This document shows positions 17,804 through 25,481 of a stretch of 50,770 nucleotides of DNA, in pieces. The notes below the pieces were generated by a model. That model was not told the origin of the DNA and did no database searches. It saw only the letters and a program-made list of their open reading frames with translations. Each line of letters begins with the position of its first letter. Positions within the stretch are counted from its first letter, which is position 1. Source of the DNA: Bifidobacterium hapali (GTDB lineage Bacteria > Actinomycetota > Actinomycetes > Actinomycetales > Bifidobacteriaceae); contig NZ_MWWY01000033.1 of assembly GCF_002259755.1 (NCBI RefSeq), forward strand, positions 1 through 50,770, in the 5' to 3' direction. Made by a program: the position numbers and the translations under genes.

Positions 17804-20023
17804 ATGGTTGCATCGGCGATCAAACTGGCAGGTGAACTCGTCAACCGTCGCGAGGCGATCAACCGCGAACTGAGCCGTAACGGCGTGCGGTTTGGTGTGT
17901 ACAAGAATGGCGAATATCATGATCGACTGTTTCCGTACGATCCGATTCCGCGCATTATCGAATCTGACGAATTTGATCAGCTGGAAGCTGGTTTGAAGCA
18001 GCGTGTGAACGCACTGAACGCGTATTTGAAGGACATTTACTCCGACAAGCGCATTATTCACGACGGTGTGATTCCCGAAGAATACGTGTACACGTCGGCC
18101 GGGTATTTTCCGCAGGTTAACGGCGTGACGCCTCCCGGCGGCATTTTTGCGCACATCGCTGGCGAAGATCTTGTGCAGGGCGAGGACGGTCGCTGGTGGG
18201 TGCTCGAAGATAATCTGCGCATCCCGTCGGGCGCGAGTTATCCGCTGTTTGCGCGCGACATTGAACGTCGCACGAATCCGAAACTGTTCCGCGAAGTGCA
18301 CGTGCGTGACAATCGCGACTATCCACGGCTGCTGCGCAAAGCGATGGATTTCGTGTCGACAGAAGGCATTGCGGTTGTGCTTACGCCGGGACGCTACAAT
18401 TCTGCGTTTTTTGAGCACGCGTATTTAGCTGAGAAAACTGGTGCAGCGCTTGCGTTTCCGGAAGATCTTGAGGTTGTTGATAACAAGCTGTTTTTCCTTG
18501 ATTATGCGGGGAATCGGCATCGCGTTGGCGCGGTGTATCGCCGGCTTTCGGACGAGTATTTGGATCCGTTCGCGTTCAATCCGGACTCTGTGATTGGTGT
18601 GCCCGGATTATTGTCCGCATATCGGTCAGGCAACGTTGCGATTATCAATGCGCCCGGTAACGGCGCGGCCGACGATAAGGCGATTTACTATTTCGTGCCG
18701 CAGATGATCAAGTATTATCTCGGCGAGGAACCGATTCTGCACAACGCACCAACGTATATGCCGATGTTTGAAGCCGATCGCAAGACGGTGCTTGATCGAC
18801 TCGGCGAGCTGGTGATTAAAGACGTGGCTGAGGCTGGCGGTTACGGCGTGGTGTTTGGCTCGTCGCTGGATGCTGCGGCTCGTGCTGAACTTGCTGATCG
18901 GATTAAGGCTGAACCGCGTCGGTTTATTGCGCAGGAAGTGATTCAGTTCCGTGATATCGATGTCATTGACCCTGCCACTGGTGAGGCGAGCCCGCGCAAG
19001 GCTGATTTGCGCGCGTTCGTGGTGACTGGTCAGAACACGCACGTGTGGTATTCGGGCCTTACCCGCTACTCGTCAGTGCCCGGTCAAATGATTGTCAACT
19101 CGTCGCAAGGCGGCGGTTTCAAGGATACGTGGGTGCTCGCTCCGGATGCTGGCGGTGACGGTGACGCTGGGCAGGGACAGGGACAACAGCGCGAATCGCA
19201 GATCAAACGCGAGGAGGCGATCGCGTCGGTGAGCTTGATTCCGCATTCACGCAAGCACACGTTGTCATTGGTCACCGCGTCGAAGGCAGACAATCTGTAC
19301 TGGCTCGGCCGCTACACGGAACGCGCGTTCACCACGCTTATCCAGTTCTACCCGTTCTATGACCGCGTTATGGACACGGATGTGGACGCTTTCCGTCCGT
19401 TTGCGCGCGCGCTCGATCTGCCGGAAGATTTCGAAAACTTCGACGAGTTCATCCACTCGTTCCTCTACGACGGCACCAATCCAGATTCCGTGCGCAGCGC
19501 AATCGTTGCCGCATTCAATAATGCGGTAGTACTCCGTCCGGAACTCAGCTCGCGACTGCTGCAATACGTTGAACTTGCAGTGAAAAACATCACCGACGCT
19601 GCCGAACGTGCAGCCAGTGCGAACGATATTTACAATCAGCGCGACATCGCCGACGACATGCTCGCTTTCTGGGGTGGTATCGAAAACTCGACCGCAGACA
19701 TCACGCTGAAAGCGTTCGTATTCATTGGCAAATACATCGAACGTATCGATTTGTATACGCGATTCCGTCTGCCAGAGGACGAGCTGGACGCGCCGCTCGC
19801 CAAACTCGAAACGTATTCGCGCACGCTTGACGGCCAGCCGCTTCCGTCGTGCTTCGTATCTGGCATCAGTTGGCTGCTCGGCCAGTTGCCAGACCGTGGC
19901 TACCCGGAGCTCACCAAGCGATTGCAGGTGTTCCTCGACGATTTCAACAGTCGCGCGATCGCCGGTGACGTGAAGGATACGAACGCGCTCAACGCGATGA
20001 ATATGGATGCGAAGCGCCCATGA
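17804..20023 (+). CDS. Circularly permuted ATP-grasp protein fused to an alpha-E domain
   Basis: The first ~480 residues match the circularly permuted ATP-grasp family (COG2308, DUF404/407), which probably ligates an amine or amino acid to a carboxylate using ATP; examples are GYFPQVNGVTPPGGIFAHIA, WWVLEDNLRIPSGASYPLF and NSSQGGGFKDTWVL. From about residue 487 an alpha-E domain (COG2307, DUF403) starts with ASKADNLYWLGRYTERAF. Both parts are single genes in many bacteria; here they form one 739-aa protein. Shine-Dalgarno AAGGAG precedes ATG 17804. The transglutaminase-like gene 99 bp downstream completes the usual three-module set. The substrate is unknown; a peptide synthesis or tagging role has been proposed for such sets. 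Confidence 0.85.
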   Translation: MVASAIKLAGELVNRREAINRELSRNGVRFGVYKNGEYHDRLFPYDPIPRIIESDEFDQLEAGLKQRVNALNAYLKDIYSDKRIIHDGVIPEEYVYTSAGYFPQVNGVTPPGGIFAHIAGEDLVQGEDGRWWVLEDNLRIPSGASYPLFARDIERRTNPKLFREVHVRDNRDYPRLLRKAMDFVSTEGIAVVLTPGRYNSAFFEHAYLAEKTGAALAFPEDLEVVDNKLFFLDYAGNRHRVGAVYRRLSDEYLDPFAFNPDSVIGVPGLLSAYRSGNVAIINAPGNGAADDKAIYYFVPQMIKYYLGEEPILHNAPTYMPMFEADRKTVLDRLGELVIKDVAEAGGYGVVFGSSLDAAARAELADRIKAEPRRFIAQEVIQFRDIDVIDPATGEASPRKADLRAFVVTGQNTHVWYSGLTRYSSVPGQMIVNSSQGGGFKDTWVLAPDAGGDGDAGQGQGQQRESQIKREEAIASVSLIPHSRKHTLSLVTASKADNLYWLGRYTERAFTTLIQFYPFYDRVMDTDVDAFRPFARALDLPEDFENFDEFIHSFLYDGTNPDSVRSAIVAAFNNAVVLRPELSSRLLQYVELAVKNITDAAERAASANDIYNQRDIADDMLAFWGGIENSTADITLKAFVFIGKYIERIDLYTRFRLPEDELDAPLAKLETYSRTLDGQPLPSCFVSGISWLLGQLPDRGYPELTKRLQVFLDDFNSRAIAGDVKDTNALNAMNMDAKRP

Positions 20024-20122
20024 TGTGGTCGTGACGGTCCGCTGGGGTACAGTGGAGGATGAATGTTGTAACGTTGTACGATCTGTCCACTGTCCGGTCA
20101 TGTCCACTGAGGAGTCGCGTTC

Positions 20123-20923
20123 ATGAAAAAACTGGTGTTCGACTACGAGATGAAGCTGTCGTTCAGCTCGCCGGTCACCGATCACCGATTTCAGCTGCGT
20201 TGCGTGCCGGCGACCGGTCCTCGCCAGCAGGTCGTGGACGTTGAAGTCGATATTGAACCAAACGTTGAACTCGAACGTACGATTGACTCGTTTGACTCGG
20301 TGGTCATGACCGGGTTCATTCCTGAGCCGCATACGATGTTCAACTATACGGTTCGCGGTATTGCATTCGTGGATAATGCGCATATTAAGCCGGAAATATA
20401 CAAACCGCTGTATCGGTTCAACTCAGCGTTAACGATTCCCGGTCCGTATATTGAACGCATGATTGAGATGAGTCGTATTCGTTTGTCCGCGCTGCCGATT
20501 GATGCGACGCCGATCGATCAAGCGCGCGAAGTGATGGATGAAGTGTTCCACGCGTTCACTTATACGCCGGGTTCGACGACGATTCGCACCACGGCAGAGG
20601 AGGCGCTCGCACAAGGGCGCGGCGTGTGCCAAGATTACGCGCATGTGATGCTCTCAGTGTGTCGTCATGTCGGGTTGACCGCGCGCTATATCGCGGGATT
20701 ACTTGGCGGTGAGGGTGCGACGCACGCGTGGGTTGAGATTTATTATGACGGTCGTTGGATTGGACTCGATCCCACGCATAATCGGATGGTTGACGACAAT
20801 TACATTACGATTGCGCACGGTCGTGACTACCGCGATTGCATGCTCGATATTGGGATTTTCTCGGGGTATGACGTCAAGCAATCGCAGTGGGTGAACGCTT
20901 CGGTACACGAGCAGCAGCTGTAG
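20123..20923 (+). CDS. Transglutaminase-like cysteine protease family protein
   Basis: Cytosolic transglutaminase/protease-fold protein (COG1305) of 266 aa with no signal peptide. The residues 1-140 form a beta-rich N-terminal domain. The catalytic triad is visible: Cys169 in GVCQDYAHV, His201 in THAWVEIYYD, and Asp216 in GLDPTHNRMV. It follows the ATP-grasp/alpha-E gene in the same direction. The pairing suggests that it cleaves or transfers the product of the ATP-grasp enzyme. It could hydrolyse or crosslink amide bonds; the sequence cannot decide which. Confidence 0.85.
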   Translation: MKKLVFDYEMKLSFSSPVTDHRFQLRCVPATGPRQQVVDVEVDIEPNVELERTIDSFDSVVMTGFIPEPHTMFNYTVRGIAFVDNAHIKPEIYKPLYRFNSALTIPGPYIERMIEMSRIRLSALPIDATPIDQAREVMDEVFHAFTYTPGSTTIRTTAEEALAQGRGVCQDYAHVMLSVCRHVGLTARYIAGLLGGEGATHAWVEIYYDGRWIGLDPTHNRMVDDNYITIAHGRDYRDCMLDIGIFSGYDVKQSQWVNASVHEQQL

Positions 20924-20982
20924 GCGTGGTTGTTGGGGCTGGTCGCGTTATGTGGGAGCACGCCACGCCGAGCGTATGCTGA

Positions 20983-21022
20983 TTTGCGTAATAATGATTT
21001 CGCCATATAATAGACAAGTTGC
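20983..21022 (+). promoter_or_regulatory. tRNA-Ser promoter
   Basis: -35 candidate TTTGCG (20983-20988), 17-bp spacer and a perfect -10 TATAAT (21006-21011). Three nt further is CAAGTTGC (21015-21022), shared with the S10 and bS22-like promoters. The tRNA begins 29 nt after the -10. Confidence 0.75.
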
Positions 21023-21039
21023 GTTTATGCGTAGCGAAT

Positions 21040-21124
21040 GGATAGATGTCCGAGCGGTCTAAGGAGCACGCCTCGAAAGCGTGTGAGGCTAACCCCTCCG
21101 CGAGTTCGAATCTCGCTCTATCCG
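21040..21124 (+). tRNA. tRNA-Ser (anticodon CGA)
   Basis: The acceptor stem GGATAGA/TCTATCC encloses a D arm, the anticodon stem CACGC/GCGTG with loop CTCGAAA (anticodon CGA, reading UCG), a long variable arm typical of class II tRNA, and a T loop GTTCGAATC. The discriminator is G and CCA is not encoded. Length is 85 nt. Confidence 0.95.
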
Positions 21125-21130
21125 CCCCTA

Positions 21131-21156
21131 GGGTTTCAGGCTTCGGCCTGAAACCC
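21131..21156 (+). terminator. Terminator of tRNA-Ser
   Basis: GGGTTTCAGGC and GCCTGAAACCC form an 11-bp perfect stem with a TTCG tetraloop, followed by TTTT. Confidence 0.95.
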
Positions 21157-21214
21157 TTTTATGTTTTCTCTACAGCACGCGTCCGCGGGCCGTGGATATA
21201 GCCGCAGTCGTCGG

Positions 21215-22435
21215 TCACCAATCTTGCGCAAGCAAAAACTCCTCGATATGTCGATGTGCGATCCCGTCACGTGGTTGTAATATCGGGTCCATAGACACTA
21301 CGGTTTTCGGGTAGTTGTCTGTGATCGTGCGAAACGCGCCGAACTCTCGTTCTGCAGTGACCGCATCGTTCATCATATAGGTCACTTGGATGTACTGTCT
21401 CGCGTTGCCCTTGTCAAATACAAAATCAATTTCCTTGCCGTTCGCGGAGCCTACGGTAACGTTGTATCCTCTCCGTACGCCTTCCATCGCTACGATGTTT
21501 TCCAGTAGTCCCTGTATCTGCGTTGTACTGTCGCCGACGATTGCATTGCGCAGACCGTGATCCGATGCGTAGTATTTTTGCGCCGTTTTCAGCAGCTGTT
21601 TGCCGATAAGGTCAGTTCGGTTAAACCGCGCGAGTAGGAACGATTCACGGCAGTATTCGAGATAGTTGATTACGGTTTGCACGCCGACGTCGATACGCTC
21701 TGATTTCAGATACGAGGCGATTGCATTGGCTGATAACAAACTGCCGGTGTTCTGCATGACGAACAACACGATGCGTTCCAACAGGGCGACGTCGCGTATG
21801 TGATGCCGACGTATGATGTCCTTCAATACGACGGAGCGGTAGATATCGGTGAGATATGTGCGTCGGCTTTCTGCATCCCATGTGCGGGTTGCGATGAACG
21901 GCATGCCTCCATCGATGAGGAACGTGCTGAACGCATCGTCCGCGTCGTGCTGTTGGCGAGCAGTTTTGAATTCCTCGTATCCGAACGGATAAACTTCGAA
22001 CTGCACATATCGGCCGGCAAGATAGGTGGCGAGCTCACCGGAGAGCAGTGTGGAGTTAGAACCAGTGATGTATACATCGGCGTTCGTGGTGGCGTGCAGT
22101 GAGTTGACCACTTTCTCGAAGTCGCGCACCTCCTGTATCTCGTCGAGGAAGATGTATGGTTTGCCGTTGATATGCGATATGCGGTCGATCAGGTAGGGGT
22201 ATAGTCTGTCTGGATCGTGGTATTCGATAAGTGTGTAGTCTTCGAAATTGAGTGTGATGAATTGCTCTGATTTGCGGCCGTTCATGATAAGTCTGCGTTG
22301 AATAAGCCGGAGCATATCCGATTTACCGCTTCGGCGCAGACCGGTGAGTACTTTGATGATGTCTTTGTCGACGAATGGCATGATGCGTTCTATATAGCGT
22401 GGACGGTCCACCAAAGTCGCATTTGCTTCTTCCAT
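21215..22435 (-). CDS. ATP-binding protein with DUF4143-type C-terminal domain
   Basis: AAA-type ATPase of the accessory family often annotated as AAA_14 plus DUF4143. Walker A is TGLRRSGKSD (residues 31-40) and Walker B is YIFLDEIQEV (Asp98-Glu99). The C-terminal half includes GSANGKEIDFVFDKG, a nuclease-like motif seen in this family. At 406 aa it appears complete. The family is patchily distributed and its cellular role is unknown. There is no Shine-Dalgarno; TATAAT (22448-22443, minus strand) ends 7 nt before the ATG, so the transcript probably starts at the start codon. A 17-bp-arm palindrome lies directly upstream. Confidence 0.82.
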   Translation of the reverse strand: MEEANATLVDRPRYIERIMPFVDKDIIKVLTGLRRSGKSDMLRLIQRRLIMNGRKSEQFITLNFEDYTLIEYHDPDRLYPYLIDRISHINGKPYIFLDEIQEVRDFEKVVNSLHATTNADVYITGSNSTLLSGELATYLAGRYVQFEVYPFGYEEFKTARQQHDADDAFSTFLIDGGMPFIATRTWDAESRRTYLTDIYRSVVLKDIIRRHHIRDVALLERIVLFVMQNTGSLLSANAIASYLKSERIDVGVQTVINYLEYCRESFLLARFNRTDLIGKQLLKTAQKYYASDHGLRNAIVGDSTTQIQGLLENIVAMEGVRRGYNVTVGSANGKEIDFVFDKGNARQYIQVTYMMNDAVTAEREFGAFRTITDNYPKTVVSMDPILQPRDGIAHRHIEEFLLAQDW

Positions 22436-22442
22436 AGAAGAA

Positions 22443-22448
22443 ATTATA
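22443..22448 (-). promoter_or_regulatory. -10 box for leaderless mRNA of the ATPase gene
   Basis: On the minus strand TATAAT is followed by TTCTTCT and then the ATG at 22435. A start 7 nt past the -10 would coincide with the A of the ATG. Confidence 0.65.
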
Positions 22449-22453
22449 ACAGC

Positions 22454-22495
22454 TTTTGTTAGTTTCTTCTCGTATAAAAGAAGAAACTAACAAAA
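22454..22495. promoter_or_regulatory. 42-bp palindrome upstream of the ATPase gene, candidate operator
   Basis: TTTTGTTAGTTTCTTCT (22454-22470) and its exact reverse complement (22479-22495) flank an 8-nt spacer, covering the -35 region of the leaderless promoter. TTTCTTCT, part of the arm, occurs again immediately before the start codon. This suits an operator for dimeric repressor binding or autoregulation. Confidence 0.6.
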
Positions 22496-22575
22496 CGGGG
22501 GAAAATTCTTGTATGAAAGAAAATTGGTGTGATGGTTGAATGGCTCAACAGCGAGTTTTGGCTTTGCTACGGGCA

Positions 22576-22715
22576 TATCTTGCAGTTCTAGGTCAGTGAC
22601 GCGGGTATGACGACGATATTCGCAGATTCCGGGCTTGCAAAATGGCCATTTTGCAACATTCTGTAATCGGTATTCCCGTTGCAAATCACAGTAAAAAACC
22701 TAGAACTGCAAGATA
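22576..22715. repeat. 140-bp inverted-repeat element with central AAAATGGCCATTTT
   Basis: Ends TATCTTGCAGTTCTAGGT (22576-22593) and its reverse complement (22698-22715) enclose a perfect 22-bp palindrome at 22635-22656 built on AAAATGGCCATTTT. The same ends and core occur at 39324-39485 with different intervening sequence, so this is a repeat family without coding capacity. Confidence 0.8.
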
Positions 22716-22812
22716 GGCTTCACAGGAAGCCGAAACGGCATAACGCCACCGCCTCGTCGAGCTCCTTTTCTCGGTTTGACGAATGATGAGTGCTCAATGT
22801 GCCCCAAATTTT

Positions 22813-22928
22813 GCGTGGCAGAAAACGCTCTCTGACAGTGGTCCCAGTGAGAGATTTCTGCCACGCGTACTGCTGCGTGGCAGAAAACGCTCGCTAGTGG
22901 GGTGCTCAGCGAGCAAAAACCGCCACGC
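22813..22928. repeat. Two hairpin repeats of the GTGGCrGAAAA family
   Basis: Units at 22813-22866 and 22875-22928, each starting GCGTGGCAGAAAACGCTC and ending in GCCACGC, lie 8 bp apart. They are downstream of the lipoprotein gene that ends at 22970 and are imperfectly self-complementary. Confidence 0.85.
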
Positions 22929-22969
22929 ACAAAGAGCGGATGGCATTGTGGTTGATGGCCTAAGGATCG

Positions 22970-24088
22970 TTAGCTGGTGAAGAGCGCGTGATCGAAGGCG
23001 GGGTAGCCGGCAGTGAAGGCGCGGGCTACGCGTGACGAGATGAGTTGTGCGAGTGTGCGCATAGATTTCGTGTGCTCGCTGTCGGGTGAATTAGTGAGCA
23101 CACTAGTAGACGCACCATCGGATTGCGATGAAGTGGTAACGTGACTATTGCTGTTCTGCGATGTGTGGTCGTTGGACGAGCCGGATGAGTTGGCAGACGA
23201 GCCGGCAGAAGACGGCGATGCATTGCCAGTGCTTGAAGTATCGCTCACGGCTTTGTCGGTTTGAGATGTTTGGCCATTCACTGCGGCGAGTTCCTCACGC
23301 GCGCAGTTGATCTCCACAATCGCGTAGGTTGAGGCGCGCAATCCAGTAGCTGGATCGACGATATCGTTAGCGTTGGTAAGCAACGAGCTAACGTCGTAGA
23401 CCTTTTGCCGAGGGTCATTGATCGCAGAAGACGTGCCAGTCGAATCGTTTGATGTGGACGTTGACCGGTTGTGTGCATTTGCCAATGAGATCAAGCGTTC
23501 TCCGGTTGCCTTGTGCTCGTCTGCAATTGCAATCGTTGCGTCAGTAGCGCTTCGAGCAGCGAGCACTTCCACACTAAATCCAGCCCGATCTTCGGCCAAT
23601 GCCATGCCTGTGAGCGTAGACTCACTGACATCAAGGGACGTGACGTTATCAAGCGACACAGCGGTATGCTCATTACCTGAATTATCCGTAATGCCAAGCC
23701 GCACAGCAAGACGTGAAGCAAACAACGACGCTTGCGCAGCGCGAATCACACCCTCAGCGAACCGATCAGTACAGTCTGCCGCAACATTAATCCATTGTGA
23801 TTGTGCGCGCGAAGCCAACAACCAGCGCAACGACAGTGGTTTTCCGGCTTCGGCAACAACATCGTACGACGATGATGCGGCAACATATGACCGTTCGCAT
23901 GCACTCATTGTCTGCTCAGATTCAGCGCGACCAACATATCGCGGCATGCTACATCCGCTAAGTGATAGCGATAATCCTGCGCATATGAATACAGCAAGAC
24001 ACGCCGTAACCTTGCGACGCCATTTAACAGCGATACGAACATCGCGACCGGCTTCACGCGGTGAACGATAACGGTGACGTGTCTGCAT
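22970..24088 (-). CDS. Putative lipoprotein of unknown function
   Basis: 372-aa secreted protein. After a basic N-terminus, a hydrophobic stretch (LAVFICAGLSLSLSG) ends in a lipobox with Cys46, so it should be lipid-anchored on the outer face of the membrane. The middle is alpha-helical in style (MSACERSYVAASSSYDVVAE and similar). Residues about 277-335 are a Ser/Asn/Thr-rich linker, and the last 30 residues are more ordered (MRTLAQLISSRVARAFTAGY). I recognise no domain. It is transcribed divergently from nusA, with 76 bp between the starts. Confidence 0.7.
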   Translation of the reverse strand: MQTRHRYRSPREAGRDVRIAVKWRRKVTACLAVFICAGLSLSLSGCSMPRYVGRAESEQTMSACERSYVAASSSYDVVAEAGKPLSLRWLLASRAQSQWINVAADCTDRFAEGVIRAAQASLFASRLAVRLGITDNSGNEHTAVSLDNVTSLDVSESTLTGMALAEDRAGFSVEVLAARSATDATIAIADEHKATGERLISLANAHNRSTSTSNDSTGTSSAINDPRQKVYDVSSLLTNANDIVDPATGLRASTYAIVEINCAREELAAVNGQTSQTDKAVSDTSSTGNASPSSAGSSANSSGSSNDHTSQNSNSHVTTSSQSDGASTSVLTNSPDSEHTKSMRTLAQLISSRVARAFTAGYPAFDHALFTS

Positions 24089-24164
24089 GAATCCCTAGAC
24101 TAGTAGTCGACTGTGACCATAGGGCCCTAGCGCTCGGACATAACTTCATAGGAGGTCTTGACTC

Positions 24165-25193
24165 ATGGAACTGGACCTGACAGGAATCCATCAGCTTGCC
24201 GTTGGACAAGGCATTGACACCGAGTCGCTGGACGCCGCACTGTCGGAGGCGTTGCGCCTTGCTTATCTAAAGACTCCACATGCTGCGAAGCATGCTCGCG
24301 TTGAGCTTGACGAGCGCGCGGGTACGTTCACGGTGTGGGCGCGCGATGAGATTCCTGCCGAGCCGACGGAAGACAATCCGCATCCGGCGCCGACGCTGGG
24401 TGAAGAGTACGACGATACCCCGCGTGATTTCGGTCGTTTGGCTGCCGCGACTGCGCGACAGGTTATCACGCAGCTATTCCGCAAGGCTGAAGATGATCGT
24501 GTATTCGGCGCGTTCTCTGGTCAAAAGGGCAAGCTGGTCACTGGTATTGTGCAGCAGGATGTGAAGGACCCGACCAACGTACACATTGCGATTGGTGACG
24601 TGGAAGCGATTCTGCCTCGCCGCGAGCAGGTTCCTGGCGAACGGTATCGTCATGGCGAGCGTCTGCGCGTGTACGTGGTGAATGTGGCGCGCGGCTTGAA
24701 AGGCCCGGAAATTGTGGTGTCTCGTTCACACCCGGAGCTCGTGCGTCAGCTGTTTGAGCGCGAAGTGCCGGAGCTGGTTTCTGGTGCTGTGTCGATTATG
24801 GCGATCGCGCGTGAGGCTGGTGCGCGTACGAAGATTGCAGTGCGTGCAAATACGGATGGCGTCAATCCGAAGGGTGCGCTGATTGGTCCCGGCGGTGCGC
24901 GCGTGCGTGCGGTGATGGAAAACCTTGGCCCGGAGAAGATTGATATTGTCGATTGGTCGGCTGATCCGGCGAAGTTTGTAGCGTCCGCGCTGTCTCCTGC
25001 TGTGGCGACTGGCGTGCAGGTGATTAGCGAGAAGAACAAGACGGCGATCGCGTTTATTCACGACGATCAGCTTTCGCTGGCGATTGGTAAGGAAGGTCAG
25101 AACGCGCGTCTTGCTGCGAAACTGACCGGCTGGAAGATCGGTATTGAATCTGCTGAGGCGCACGCTAAGAAAAAGGCTGAAGCTGAGCAGTGA
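24165..25193 (+). CDS. nusA: Transcription termination/antitermination protein NusA
   Basis: RNA polymerase-bound factor for pausing, termination and antitermination. The N-terminal domain is followed by an S1 domain (KLVTGIVQQDVKDPTNVHIA) and two KH domains, with RANTDGVNPKGALIGPGGAR and LSLAIGKEGQNARLAAKLTG carrying the GxxG-type loops. At 342 aa it lacks the C-terminal acidic repeats, as usual in actinobacteria. A strong Shine-Dalgarno (AGGAGG) precedes ATG 24165. There is no rimP upstream and no ylxR between it and infB, although these often accompany nusA. Confidence 0.94.
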   Translation: MELDLTGIHQLAVGQGIDTESLDAALSEALRLAYLKTPHAAKHARVELDERAGTFTVWARDEIPAEPTEDNPHPAPTLGEEYDDTPRDFGRLAAATARQVITQLFRKAEDDRVFGAFSGQKGKLVTGIVQQDVKDPTNVHIAIGDVEAILPRREQVPGERYRHGERLRVYVVNVARGLKGPEIVVSRSHPELVRQLFEREVPELVSGAVSIMAIAREAGARTKIAVRANTDGVNPKGALIGPGGARVRAVMENLGPEKIDIVDWSADPAKFVASALSPAVATGVQVISEKNKTAIAFIHDDQLSLAIGKEGQNARLAAKLTGWKIGIESAEAHAKKKAEAEQ

Positions 25194-25481
25194 TTTTCAG
25201 ATAAGCGGGGCTCTGCAAACGTGGGGCTCCGCTTTGAGCACTTCGGGCGTGTTGCGCTAGGCGCTCACATCCAATGGCACGAGTATGCTTGTCACGGAAT
25301 CCGAGCATGGTCGCGCCGCGCGGTCATGCCTTGATGGACGAATACGAGGTAGCACAATCATGGTCGCACGATGAGACGTCGAATGATGAAACGTCGCACG
25401 GTAACACAATGTAGGCTCTCGAATAATCAATAGTGACCGCCGTCTTCATACGTACGCGCGGTTCGGACAGGAGAAAAGTTA

